A DNA stretch of 64,000 nt from Klebsormidium nitens (taxonomy: Eukaryota > Streptophyta > Klebsormidiophyceae > Klebsormidiales > Klebsormidiaceae). The translations under genes were made by a program, and so were the position numbers. Below are positions 35,901 through 48,000 of the stretch, one piece after another (within the stretch, counting starts at the first letter, position 1; each line of letters opens with the position of its first letter). The stretch is taken from contig DF237224.1 in NCBI GenBank assembly GCA_000708835.1, forward strand, positions 50,493 to 114,492, written 5' to 3'. Under the pieces are notes generated by a model. That model was not told the origin of the DNA. It saw nothing but the letters and a program-made list of their open reading frames with translations, and searched no databases.

Positions 35901-37559
35901 AGGGATTGCGTGCGGGGGAGCGGGTTGGGCGTTTCGGGTTTGAAGACGAGTGCGGCGGTGAAGAGGATGTAGAAAGCGCCCCAGAAGCGGAAGTAATTCG
36001 CAAGGGAGAGAACGCCTGTGGAAGGAAGCTTAGAAGACTCAGAAATGCAGACGATTATGCAACGGACTCTTCTTCGGAGTTTCCCGGCAGGGATCCTCTG
36101 GACGAAAACGGACCGATGTAATTTGGACAGCTCGTTGGCTTTGAGTGCAGCAATGCTCAGTGTTCAGAAGCTATTATGTCGCTTCCAGGGACCATCAAAC
36201 CTAGCTTGACAACAGCTAGAAAAACCCTTCAACAGAGAGTCAAAGCAGATTCCTTACCTTTGTCAGCGGGCGCCGATCGAAGGTAGGAGTTGCAGAAGTC
36301 CGGGTCGTTCAGGGCCAAGAAGATTGTGAAGGACAGGAAGTAGCCTGTATTTATGCCCACAGTCTGCGCGAGCACACATGCGTTGTCAGCTTTGTGGAGC
36401 TGTGATAGACGGCAAACTCAGTTGATGAGTGTGCTTCCTCGGACCTTAAGATAGTCCAGGTAGACGAGTTGGCATCACCACCAAAGCGCAAGGGGTGGAA
36501 TAATCAGATCACTGGAATCAGCAAGGAGCGCAAGAGGGTGTTAACTTCAATCGACCTTGCTTTGAAAGAAGGGGAACGAGGGACATCGAGCACTGACAAG
36601 ACATCTTTGGATATTGAGGTTTAGAACCCCCTTGATTGGCCTGATGCAAGCTCAAGTCCTAGGTGCGAGCGTGCTCTTACGAACTAAGAGCTGCTGACAG
36701 TCAAAGAGCACCAGGTTTGAGCAACACTTTGATAACAGGAGCATCGATTTGGATGCTGACCTGGCATGTCGATGCGTGTCCAACATTCTTGCGGGACAGT
36801 AACGTGAGCGCCCAGCCATCTACGGCGATGTCTTGAGTGGCTGCCAGGAGCACGCACACGAAGAACAGGGCCGTGATTGCCCGGATGTTGGCGGTCTCTA
36901 GCTGCAAGAGGGTGAGAATATGGTGTCCCCCTTTTCTTCTAGACACGCATTCTTGTGCTATTTGATTCCATCTTATGCTTAAAAGGATGGAGCAACATTC
37001 TAATAGTCTGACCATAATAAAGACCCAAGAGGACCCAAGACAGTTCAAGGGCACTCCTAGCTTTAACCACCACTGCATCAAGAACCAGTTGCAGCAACCA
37101 GAGAAAGATGATTCTTATACTGACCAGACAATACACTTACGAGTGCCTTACCCAAATCTCAGCCTGCCCCGAGCAGAACAGCATAACGAGCCCTGACATG
37201 ATCTGCAGGGGGAGGATCCAGCTCTTCCGCAGGCCCACGCTTGGAAAGAAGACAGTGTCAACAATTGGACTCCACAGCAGTTTCATACTGTAAGGATACG
37301 CAGCCAGTGTGAAGATGCCTATCTCGGTGTAGCTAGCTTTGGACTTAAGGATAAAGGGAATAGAGCCAGACGACAAACCGAGGGGCACCCCCTGCATTGC
37401 ATAGAGGAGAATCAGTAGCGCCATGTTGCGCACGTCTGATGTGTCGTCTGCTTGCAATTTACTCGCACTGCTGTCAACAAGGGGGGCGGAAGCCTCCGCC
37501 GCGCCCTCTTCCATTGCATCGAGCATCTCCGAGGACTCTCGGCGCAGGCGCTTCTGCAT
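32970..37559 (-). CDS. Acetyl-CoA transporter, SLC33A1/AT-1 family
   Basis: Nine exons in transcript order: 37559-37152, 36901-36761, 36363-36258, 36015-35687, 34982-34716, 34183-34144, 33896-33786, 33387-33251, 33062-32970; 543 residues, close to the human protein's ~549, with every phase consistent. Signatures: VRNMALLILLYAMQGVPLGL, PYSMKLLWSPIVD, LRKSWILPLQ, AATQDIAVDGWALTLLSR, NVGHASTCQTVGINTGYFL, LIEFPLELFFAVFAGRWATRG, FFARISDSSMGGTYLTLLNT, ANLGSAWPRF and the Cys-rich loop NTCVEAGGTC. It is a polytopic major-facilitator protein that imports acetyl-CoA into the ER/Golgi lumen in animals; in algae, polysaccharide or protein acetylation is likely. Exon 5's start is tandemly triplicated (separate entry). 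It shares a 652-bp divergent promoter with MPDU1. Confidence 0.93.
34890..35400 (-). repeat. Tandem triplication of a 3' splice site plus exon start in SLC33
   Basis: Three related segments lie about 187 bases apart: roughly 34890-35010 (functional exon 5 start), 35083-35200 and 35262-35395. Each, read on the minus strand, has a C-run tract and then codes variants of L-I-(E/D)-F-x-(L/I)-(A/E)-L-F..FA(G/R)RWATRGRAF-(S/R/K)-P. Only the copy at 34982 keeps the ctgcag acceptor in register. The second has caaa at that point and the third has the AG shifted by one base. Both extra copies stop resembling the exon right after GRAF-x-P. They look like decaying pseudo-exons inside the intron between 35687 and 34982. 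Confidence 0.82.
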
Positions 37560-38211
37560 AACTGCCAGCTGATTTCAGCCAATCAGCAACCAAGTAGCAC
37601 AAGGAAGTGAAGTTCAGGAGCACCTTCACCAGCCTACGGAAGAACTTCTCAGAGATGTGATTTCATCACAATGGGTTCAGGACGCCCTCAATGATCACGA
37701 TGATGAACGTGCATTGGAAGCTTGCCAACAGTTTGCTTTGGTGCCACACCAGAACATCCTGAACTTGTATTCAAGAGCTAAGCTTATGAAAATTGCAGCA
37801 ACTGCAGATGCTCTGCTAAGTAGGAGAACCTGTATCCTAAAGGACAGAAGCCAAGGTTGGAAGAAGCTTGCGATCGCCCCACTTTTCAAGGCTGCAGCTG
37901 TGGACAGATTGAGCTTCAGAATCCAAGCTCTTGAAAGCAGAACTGAGCAGGTCCAAGTGCACAACCGCTTGTGTCAATACTTCAGAGGAAAAACCGAGCG
38001 ACCAGATTAAGAATCCATACATCGGTATACTTCATTCTTGGTCCTATATAGCCACGTTCTAAATTCCAACAGAAAGCAGAAACAGAGGCGGCTTTGACAC
38101 CATCCGGGGCAGTGGTCAGCGGACTGATTGACCAGAGTGCAGCACGGCAGAGCTACCAAGGGGCGCAGCAAGAGCACAGCATTTGCATGCAAGCTCAGAA
38201 AGGCGGCAGCC
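37560..38211. promoter_or_regulatory. Divergent promoter, SLC33 / MPDU1
   Basis: There are 652 bases between the two start codons. A 117-codon plus-strand frame at 37657-38010 is open but has no family match and is treated as chance or leader sequence. No TATA box assigned. Confidence 0.5.
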
Positions 38212-41200
38212 ATGGACGCCCTTCTACAGCGCGTCGAGCCCTATCTGCCCCTGGCCTGTCTCGTCAGATCGTTAGAGAAGGGCGTACTCCCTCCCCAGCA
38301 GTGCTTCCTGGCGCTCCTGAGCAAAGTGTTGGGATATGCAATCATTGCTGGAGCCACCATCTTGAAGCTGCCGCAGGTAAGTCGATCTTGGTTGGTGCAT
38401 CCAAATGCTTCCTTTTAGAGGAACTTAATCAGGAGCTCGGTCCTTCTCTTGCTGGACGTCTTCCTCAAATGCTGCAAGAGGAAAAGCACTGACTGTGATC
38501 TGGCTCGCAGGAGTTTTTTGTCAAACCATGCTTTTTATAGCATGCATTGTCAGAGAACTAGGCTCTGACGTTCTATGTTAGGATTGGGGAAATAGATGAA
38601 ACCAAAGCGTCTGTCAACTTGGGTGCTTTTGCTTTGAAGCCCTGTAGAGAAACCCAATTAGCCAACGTGATCAGGCAGTGGTATGCTGGAAGCTTCTGTT
38701 GAAGCATAGTATGCTTCAAATGTTTGCATGGTGATGGTGCTCTGATCAGCTTGCGTCAGCGGCTAGCACTTTCATTGAATCTGGGGTGCCCCGCTAATAA
38801 GCTAATGGAAGGGCACCTTAGCCTCACTGGTTAAACAACCAGGTACATTTGAAAGTCCAGAGATCTCTAGGAATCCAGATACAGAGCACCATTGCTGCTT
38901 GCCACTTGGTTTGAAAGCTTCACTGCTTTGTTGTTCTGGCTGCAATTGGCTGCAATTGATTCCCTGTCATGTCATTCTGATTTAGGAAAGGAAACATTGG
39001 AAGAGGCCATACTATGGACAGCTGGGGAATAAGAGGCACACGGAGACTATTTTGTGGCGAAAATCCTTCTTTTGACGGCCACCGCATCAGTCATCATTGA
39101 CCGAGTTCTTGTCCCTGACTTGCAGATCATCCTCATTCTTCAGAAGCGGAGCACAGAAGGACTTGCGACTTCTTCCTTTGAGATTGAAACAGTTGGCTTC
39201 ACTATAGCACTGTCCTACTGCCGATTCAAGGGCCTGGCATTCAGTGCATATGGAGAGGTGGTGTTTCTGTTGATCCAAGGTAGGTGTATTAGTTGAGCAA
39301 TTTTGGCTTTTGCAGTAGAGACTCCCTTGATTAATTAGAAAAGGCATGCCCTAGGAGCCTCTTGCTACAGTCTGATCTGTTTCAGAGCCCGAGGTCAGTA
39401 CCAACCTGTTGTAAGCTTGTCTTGAGTAAAGTCATCTGAGGAACATGTTGCCACTATCCTAGTTTAAGGGTTGGGGGCTTATGCTGACTCAAACTGACTG
39501 CCTTGCAGATATCATTCTCGTTCTTCTATGTTACTATTATGCGCCGAAGAGGGGACCTTCTGTGTGGTTGAAGACGGCCTTGTACGCAGCAATCGCCCCA
39601 GTACTGATTGGTGGACAAATCAGCGCTGAGTCTTTTGAGCTTCTCTATGTAAGCTGAGCAACCTCCCTTTGTATTCTGCGGGTTGCCTCTGACATGCCGT
39701 TTTTCCTGTGTCAGTAATAAGGGAAGCCTATTGCCGCATTTCACAGCGCAATCCTTAGTTGCCTGGACTCAATCAGGGAACCGTTACTTGCCTGAAGAAA
39801 TGATTTTTGGATCTGCCTTGCTTTAAGTCGCTTCAAAATTTCCCTTCCTATCATTCTATGCTCTCTCCAAGGAATTTTACATCCTCACAACAGCTGTCCC
39901 TCCTTCCAGGCTTGTCAGCACGCGGTCTTCATCATTGCGCGGTTGCCTCAGCTGTACAAGAATTACAAGGTAAGTCATCTCTGGCTTCATTGGCTGAGAC
40001 TGTTTGGAGGTACGGAGGTGCACAACCAGGGTACGAAATCAATGGTTGGCACACGATTGGCAATTGAAAAGCAAGCGAATCTTACATGCTTGGCGCATGT
40101 ATCCACTGTGAAAAGTATTTAGTTGCAAGAAGATTCTGGACCATGTTAGACGATCGAGAAATACAGTCGCAACGAAGTGCTGTGCTCTGTCGTATCCCCT
40201 GGCCAGTTATTTGCCTGATGACCTCCTGAGCTGCTCGCTTTTAGGTCGGGAGTTGTTCGAACCACCTTACTCTATACGACTCGCAAGAAGGCCTTGTAAA
40301 TCATGAGATCTACGAAGTTCGAACTGATTGTAGCAGGTGCTTTGCTCGCGCTCGACAACCTGGACGTTTCGAAGGATTCGCCCAGGCGTGTCCTGGTGCT
40401 GTTTGACGTGATAGTGTGTTCGTTATTCTGCAGCAAAAGAGCACGGGTCAACTCAGCTTTTCCAGCAGTTTCCTCCAATTTGGTGGCATCCTAGGTGAGG
40501 GCTGCTCCAGCAAATGCTTGTCCCGTTGCAAACTGCTCGACACCTGCCACTTGCCCTCCTCGAGATGGTTATACTTCTGTGGACCTGATTATCCTGCGAA
40601 ACAAGTTCATAAGTTCATGAGGGACAGCGTTCTCGTATTCGCAATATTTTCTCTTTCTTCTGGACGACGAGCGGCTTGTACTGTCTTTTGAGGTCCGTTT
40701 CGAGGAGAGTCTGGCAACAGATATCCGGCCGTCTGGTTATGAAATGTCCTGCGTCTGTCATGTAAGCAGCCTCTCAGAACCGAACACAAATGGGCGGCTA
40801 CTCAATAACTTTCTTACTGACTTTCTGTTTCTATTCTTGCAGCGCGCTTGTTCACCTCCATCCAAGAAAAGGCGCCGTCTAGCAGTATCCTCCCTTTACT
40901 CTATGCTCAGTCGCAGTCCGTCTTGATGCACCTCTAGAATTCGACTCTGTTCGAAGTGTTGCATTTGCGATTGAGTACGTCGACCATCAGTACAGTGCTT
41001 CAATGTCTGCTCCATTTTTGCTTCTCTGTCTTCCGCGACTGCCTTGCTCAATCAGCCGTCCGAAGTTGATGTGCCAGCTTTGTCGTTGATTGGCTTGTGT
41101 CGGAACATGCTTATATAGTTGGCGAGCCTCATACTTTGGTCCTTGACTTCCATCGCCAGTGGTTCTCGGGGTGTGCTTCGGCGTTGTCATGAACAGCATA

Positions 41201-41260
41201 GTGATGTCCCAATTTTTCCTGTACCGAAACGCACCCAAGAAAACGACGAAGGCGGAGTAG
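38212..41260 (+). CDS. MPDU1: Mannose-P-dolichol utilisation defect 1 (PQ-loop membrane protein)
   Basis: Seven exons: 38212-38376, 39126-39279, 39509-39648, 39910-39969, 40434-40494, 40843-40884, 41160-41260; 240 residues, matching the family (about 235-250). It has the two PQ-loop repeats: KVLGYAIIAGATILKLPQ then ILILQKRSTEGLATSSFEIET, and FIIARLPQLYKNYK then QKSTGQLSFSSSFLQFGG. Other blocks are FSAYGEVVFLLIQ, ARLFTSIQEKAPSS and VCFGVVMNSIVMSQFFLYRN, then a KKTTKAE tail. The short sixth exon (42 bases) and its gtatcc donor were placed because phase and the final membrane helix require them. Without that splice, the frame stops at 40938 and loses the last helix. MPDU1 is an ER protein needed to use dolichol-phosphate mannose and glucose in N-glycan and GPI assembly. 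Confidence 0.93.
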
Positions 41261-43887
41261 CAACAGGTGCGTTCTCTTTCGTTCGGGCCTCGACAGTTCG
41301 TTTCCTAAGATCATATCCAATATAATGCGGTTGTTGCAAGCACGTACTTGAAACGGCCGAGTTTTGTGCACACATTGCAACCACCTTATCAACCGATTGA
41401 TCTTGCCCGAGATTGAAGACTCGTTGGTTGTGTATGGGTCTGAAGTACTTGAAAGTGAACGTTGGGTGACGGGTCCCAAATCTCATTCGACGTCTGCTCC
41501 GCTAAGACTTTGTCGACGGATCACGTGATAATCTGGAGGTCTAGCAGCACACGGTGTTAGTCCAGACGATCATATCCGCAGCCCAAGTGATTTCTGACCA
41601 CGCACCTGTATCGGTCAATTTCTCACTTGCCCTTGCTTAGGCAGCCGTAAACCTCTGTCATCTTGCTGTGCAATCCATCACAGCCTGACAACACCAAAGT
41701 TTTGACGATCTGAGAGAGGGACTTCTGTGATCCAGGTTGTCGCCAAGGAGAGGTTTTTTGGGTGTTTTGCTTACTCCCTTCAGAACCCGTGCTTGCAGGT
41801 TTGCACGAGCGAGCGCGATTTAGACCACAGGTTCAGGTACAGAGGTCGTTGTGCGACAGCTTTGGACGGCTACAAGCGGAGATTACTTGTCTTTTTGATT
41901 CAGCGGTGGTTTTTGGGGTTTCCACTTTGATTGCATGTGTAAAATGTCTGAACTGGTAATTCCTCCTTCATGTCCTTGTTCCAAGCTGCTAAGTTGAGGC
42001 ATCGCTTATATGTCACAGCCTCACCTGTACACTAGGGGCGGTACAACCCTCGATCGAGTCAGGTGATTGTGCGTTGCCCTCGAAATCTAAGCATTATGTC
42101 ATTCGAAGTGTCGTTCGTTTTCTTGGATGCTGCACCTGTCCACTTGAATGCTGCACATTTGGGCAATCCCCGAGCTTCATGTCTTAAATATGCATGGTCC
42201 ACTTGAATGTGGCGTTACTGAGTCATACGGTTGTGCATTCCTGATATGGTCTTAGAAGGTCAAAGTCGTCCAAAAAATATCGGTTGCAACTTGAAGGACA
42301 GCTTCGTGCAACAAACTTACGGATTGGATCAGATCCTCGTGTGACCGAGGAATTGGACGTCAAAAAGCGCGGCCATTGCCCAAGGTCAAGTTCATCAGCC
42401 GCCGCGTCAGCTAGCCATGAGCTGGCGGCATATGTGCGAGCTATACGTACTACTTACTATGCACATGACGGATATGTCGGATCGATCTGACTCGCGCGGC
42501 CTATTTTATTAGCGACAATTTGTGTGCACGCATGAGGCGCCGGCTCGGACCGGTTATTATGAATGTGCAGACGATACCAACATACCAGTTTCAGTTTCCA
42601 CATGCTCGAATCTTGGTGAAGGATTCGTACTTATCTTCGATTGTTAAAATAATGCAGCTACTAGCGATGTACAGGCTGAGGCCGCCACGCAAGTGATGTC
42701 AATCCGACAACTTGGAAGCAAACATGTGACATGTCTGGAGCTATCCGGTGACATAAGTCAAGCAAGCCTTTTCTTTAACTGCATGGACAATCTTCTTGCT
42801 TGCCTTTTACATGCTTCGGTGTGTTGTTAGCTTGCTGGTAAGCGAGCCCTGCCGGCTGGCATCGAAGCTTGAGCAGCTGGGCTCCGGGCTTTCTGAGTAT
42901 GCTTATCATCGGCAAGCACCGTCTTTGCTGTCCCAACTTTTCTCTTGACGACTGTCACTTTTAGGAAGAGGGCTGCATTGCATGAGCCCAGTGCCACGTT
43001 GAAAATTCATTACAGATCTAGACAGCTGCTTTTGAAGATTCGAATCAAATCACCTGTGCACCCACTGAGCTGAGGCCAGAACAAGAAGTGAAGGAGCAAC
43101 GTGTAAGATATTTGGTCAAGGTTCTCACCATTCTTTTTGCACCTTACTAATTAGAAAGGGTCGTTGTTGTGCTGCTCTTTTGCACGGTATCATACTTATG
43201 GTCTCACACAATCGCGGATGTTTGTCCACCTGACCAATTGCCTGATGCATGGGAAAGGAGGGGAAAGGAGCTTCAACACGAAGCTTGATCTCCAACAGGA
43301 GAATCTCGACACGAATGAAGTCATGGCAAAGCCTCACAATTTGAGGCAACCAAGGAGATGGATCTAACAGCACGGGCACTTGAATTGCAAAGCGGTGCTC
43401 CAATTTTCTGAAAGTTAACATTGACGAAGTGCCAAGAAGCTGACACAGGCAATGCGCTTGGTTGGGCGGACTGTTGCAGATTGCAGCGCCTGTTCTATAC
43501 ATACATAATAACAAAAGAGTGCTTGATTGCAGGAGCCTACCGTCCTGTTCCAGCAACGGCCTCGCCACCAAGGTCTGCTCTTGCATCCAATCCTCTTGAA
43601 AGTGTCTGGACACCTGGGCCTCTTTTACAGGCTGCTGACTAACGCGTGCACGCCAGCGGCGGCTGATTCGTCAACTTTGTACTGCAGCGAGAAAGAAGCA
43701 GGATCATCAGGGCTATAGAGATTATGGCGTGCATACATGAGACGTCTCGCTGACCACGTTCAGAAGATTTTAAGAAATACTTAAGTGCGCAAGTGAATAG
43801 GTGCTGAAGTATCACGTGAGAGCAAAGTCTGAACAGCTGATCCTTTCATTGCGGCGTAACGGTCTCACTTTCGATGCTTCCTGGAAA
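41261..43887. other. Convergent spacer with palindrome-rich island
   Basis: No gene recognised. From about 42100 to 42860 the DNA again has many self-complementary words (tatacgtacta, ggatcgatctga, gcgcggcc, catatg, gtgcacgcatg, cggaccggt). The flanks (41300-42000 and 42900-43880) look like ordinary UTR or spacer. Minus-strand frame 43125-43613 (162 codons) is open but has no motif I recognise. Confidence 0.55.
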
Positions 43888-44135
43888 TCAGTCGGACTCA
43901 AGTTGCTGCCACAACCAATTCTCTCAGGTCCACCTAAGTTTTCCATACAACTGATATTATTGACAGGCCAACTTCTATGCCTCCACTAGAGCAGTTCAGA
44001 TATACACAGATCTCCTCTGATGTATTCTTTGCTGAGCCTTGGCAATCAGCAAGTGGTGCTCAAGGACAAGCGCGTACTCTGCACTTTGAAGCCAAGTCCT
44101 CCAAGCCACAGGTTCTTAAGAAGGAACCGCCTCAC

Positions 44136-44327
44136 CTTCTTCAGTACCCATCGAACGTGCTCCTCAGCCCTGACCATCAGATCCCGCACCCTCTGTGGAT
44201 CCGTCTCATCTGAAAAGGTGTAAAAGTTCTCTTTGCAGTAGTTCCTGTAGTAACCCTGCGTCTGCTTCGGGAGGTGCTTCCGAATGACGTTTTGTATCTC
44301 ATGGAACAGCATTACCTGCGGCTTCAT
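44136..44327 (-). CDS. LYR-motif protein, LYRM9/At3g19508 type (first exon)
   Basis: A 64-codon exon from ATG 44327 to a gtgagg donor. It aligns by eye with plant At3g19508 and human LYRM9: VMLFHEIQNVIRKHLP, YYRNYCKENF, DETDPQRVRDLMVRAEEHVRWVLKK. The canonical L-Y-R is degenerate here (L-F-H), which is common in this subfamily. Complex 1 LYR proteins usually act in mitochondria with acyl-carrier protein and Fe-S or respiratory-chain assembly. The family continues a few residues after WVL-x-K. A possible final exon is 43905-43888, in phase and coding five residues then TGA, but this is weakly supported. The next gene, read outward, is COX11, also mitochondrial. Confidence 0.78.
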
Positions 44328-45044
44328 TGCATGTGAAAGAATGGTCTGTGCAATACAATCGAGCGCGAGGAAGGGTTGTGCAGCAAAGAGAGTGCTCTTC
44401 AGCGCTCATGCATTCTTCGTAGACCCGCATTTGTCTAAGCAGAGGGCGCTCCGCTTTTTTTCTCCAGCTTCCGCATTCCCCTTGCAAGTTGCAAGTTGCA
44501 CTTGCACTGGCAGCAGAAATCTTCTCCCTAGCTAGACTTTGGGCCTGGCAGTGCTGGCAAGCGTTGACATTTCGAGTTTTGAACAGCTTTTGTCATCAGA
44601 AAGCTTGGCGGTCGCCGGCTAAAAACGCCGGTTCGCAGTTCATATTTAAGCGCTAGTATCAAGTATGTATACTGCAACTCACACATCTGTATCCTGAGCC
44701 TGACGGGATGTTACTGGCACCGTCGTTACTGCCGACTTTTGATGGAGCAAGTGGTCAAACGGCGACAAGAAAGTCTACCGTTTTCGCGTGTAAAGTTGTT
44801 TGAAGGGAAGGCCGGCATTTTCCTGGAGACGTGGGGAAGGACGTGGAATGCTGGGAGCCTGGGAAGGCAGGCAGCGACTTTGGTCCTGGACAGCAGGCAG
44901 CTGAGCAAAGCCAAGAGGAAGCTACAGTAATAGTCTGTACAGGACGACATGTTCAAAGGAGCCATCCAGACAGAGGAGGAAGCAAAGCAAAGCGAAGCGC
45001 AGATCCGATCGAGACTTCCAATCAGGTTCTGAGGAGCAGAGCTC
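44328..45044. promoter_or_regulatory. Divergent promoter, LYR protein / COX11
   Basis: There are 717 bases between start codons. The right half (from about 44725) is duplicated, in decayed form, about 10 kb downstream at 55155 onward. A purine-rich, repetitive tract (gcaaagcaaagcgaagcgc) lies just before the COX11 ATG. Confidence 0.5.
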
Positions 45045-48000
45045 ATGGGGATCATGTGGAGACGGCTGGTGCTGCAGCGTCTCAAAGTTCAGCTGCAAAG
45101 TGCCACCGCTGCATCAGTCCATTCACAAGCACAAGCAGCGGAAGTGACGAAGCCAGCTTTGCAACCATGGCTGGAAGCAGGGCGCCACTTCAGAGGAACG
45201 AGCGATCTAGGCACACTCAAATTTGGATCAAGCTTGTATTCAAAGGGTGCGGAAGCGTTTGGTGCATCAAGCACGCGGGGAAGAAAAGCGAATGATTTAT
45301 CTGAAATAAAACAGCAGGTTCTGCAAGCCTTGCAGGTTCTGCAAGCCTTGCAATGCCCCCATGTTGCTGGTTTGCCACAGGCCGCCCTGGCTGGTGGCGA
45401 TGTCAGCAGACGCGTTGCTGACATCGTCCGTCAATCTCCAAGTGGCAGCATCGCTGCGCCAGCCAGGGGGCTGCATCATTGCATGCAGCAAAAGCCACCA
45501 ACGGAGAGCGCCACCACCAGACCCCTCTCACAAAACCCCTCCTTTACCCTGCCGAGTCTTGCCTCAAACCGCTCACACAAATTGCTTTCATTCCCAAGCT
45601 CGCATACTCCCTCCTTTGCCCCCCTCTCTCGAACATTCCACCGGAGCGCCCTGCTGCGATCCCCTCAAAACCCGTCCTCTTCCGGAGGTCAAAACCTTGG
45701 AACGTCCTCTTCTGCGAATCCCTCATCTTCTGCAAGAAGTCTAGGGGGTGCCGCTCGGCAGCGGCTGGCGTCCGAAAGTGTCCGAAAGGCGTCAGCGGCG
45801 TCAAAGAACATGCTGCTGTACTTGTGCGCGCTGACTGTGGCGATGGTGGGGGCAACGTACTCGGCGGTGCCGCTGTATCGCATGTTCTGCCAGGTGAGGT
45901 TGGTGACACAGCAAAGGATGAGGTGGTCGAAACGCCAGACTGCTTCTTGTCCAAAGGTTGATTGGTATGAACTGGTTGTCATTAGTTTAAGATTGTCCTC
46001 GCTGCGACGGGTGGGGCTAATATGGGGGTTTAAGCTGGGCACAAGTGTGGAGCGGGTAGGTTGTTTAGTGTAGAGTTTAGAGTTAGCCTTGTTTTCATGG
46101 ATTTGAGCAATCTTTGAGACCTGAGAAACCTGGGTGTGTGATTGCACTTCTTAAATTGAATTGATCGCGGGCTACAAGCATTGGCCCTAAGATAGCTCCT
46201 ATTCTGTAAACACAGAATGATGTGGGTTGAGGCGGCCAGGGTTGACAAAAGGGTCCAATCAGCTAACGGTTGATTGGAAGAGGATGCTTCAAACCAACTA
46301 GGGTCAGAAACAAAATCCAAACCTCAAGTTAGCAAATGCTTGTGCATATTGATGCTAGAGAAGAGCTCTGTTTTGTGATTGGCCAACTGCTGTTACTTCT
46401 CCGAATCACGAAGCCTTTGTGACACAAGGATTCCGCATTTGTTGTTCCCGCCTACAGTAGTCAGTGAACGATCTTTCCTGAGCCCTCTCCAAAAGTCGAA
46501 ATCTGTGTTTTCTTCGCTTTCTCTTGCACAAATTTGGACCATAGTATACGCTTGCATCTGTTGCAGGCGACTGGCTTCGGAGGTACTGTTCAGAAGAGGG
46601 AGACTGTCGAGGAGAAGATTGTTCGGCACGCCTCAGAGAAAAAGGCGGCGCCAGCACGCCAGATCACCGTCCAGTTCAATGCTGACGTGGCAGACGGAAT
46701 GCCCTGGAAGTTCACCCCCTGCCAGCGGGAGGTAAGAGACAATGAGGGTTTAAATAACTACTCCACCGGGGTTTTTGAGAACAGTTCTTGTCATGCAAGT
46801 TTTCCGCCATGAGATTCTGGATCGATCCGGTATCTCGAGATTGGGGCGCTTTCAGGTGCAAAAGTTTCTGGAAGTGACACGAGACGAGAATTGCTGTGTT
46901 TGAGATTAACAGGACGCATTCAAGACAAGTCTCTTTCTTCATTCGCTTGAGTTAATTTTCGAAGTAAGTGGTTCTGGAGCAAAATCTCTTTTAGCATTTC
47001 GACGATAACGAACGTAGGAGGACGAGACAGAGGGAAGGACAACTTCTTTGTCGTTATCCACCGAAGAAGCCTTTCGATATACGCCCACTAGTTGAAGCGC
47101 ATATGATTGTCCGTGCCTTCATCGCACGGACTGCTTTTCGTTTTGAGCCATCCCTTTCTCCAAGCTCGAAGTACCGCGTTTTTAGTGTGAAAGCCAAATT
47201 CCGTGAAATACTGAATGTCTTTGTTCACGTGTCTGTCTCGTGCCTGCTACATGCAAGAACGAAAAATCAGCGTCAGTCAGCATCACAAGAAAATTTACGA
47301 GCACAACGGATTCAAGTTGTGGTCGTTTGCTAGCCCCATGGAAGGATTCTCCGAACACAGCCGATGGTGTCTGCTTTTGAGGGGCTCAAGTAGTGCTTCC
47401 TACTGGCCTTCCAATCCATTCTGAGCGTGTTGACCCGATAGTAGCTCGCTATAGCCCTAGAGTCAAGTCCACTGGAATTCTGCAAGCAATGCGGCTTTCG
47501 ATTCACGAGCGCGCTCCGACAGTGTTTTGTGTTTTCGGCTGACTGGCGTCACGATCCTTTATCTAGTTTTCATAATGGCCAAGATGACTTGCTCAACAAT
47601 TCTCGTAGGTAACGGTCCATTCACCTGCGAGAAACAAAACGAACTTCGACTTTCCTTGGACCCACTCCCTAACCAAACAGTCTCAATCTTGGACGTCATT
47701 TTTTTCAGGTTAAGGTACTCCCTAAGAAAAACCAACCGCAGCCGTCGTGATTTTCGGGTTCAGTTACTCCCTAACCAACTCCTTGACTTAAGGCGTCGTG
47801 TTTTTCCAGGTGAAGGTGGTCCCTGGTCAAAGCACGCTTGCGTTCTACACGGCGCACAACCTGAGTGACAAGGCGATCACCGGGGTGTCAACGTACAACG
47901 TTAGCCCGATGCGGGTGAGTGATGTCATCGTCCTGCCACGCCCATACGCTAGTGGCTCGGAGCCTGTGGGTGGGTCAGGAAAGAGAAGCTGCGTATTGGC

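Noticed and set aside
37657-38010. 117-codon plus-strand frame upstream of MPDU1
   Set aside because: No recognisable domain and it sits in the divergent promoter; treated as chance or leader sequence.
40843-40938. MPDU1 ending at the in-frame TAG near 40938
   Set aside because: That form lacks the last membrane helix; splicing at 40884 to 41160 keeps phase and restores the conserved C-terminus.
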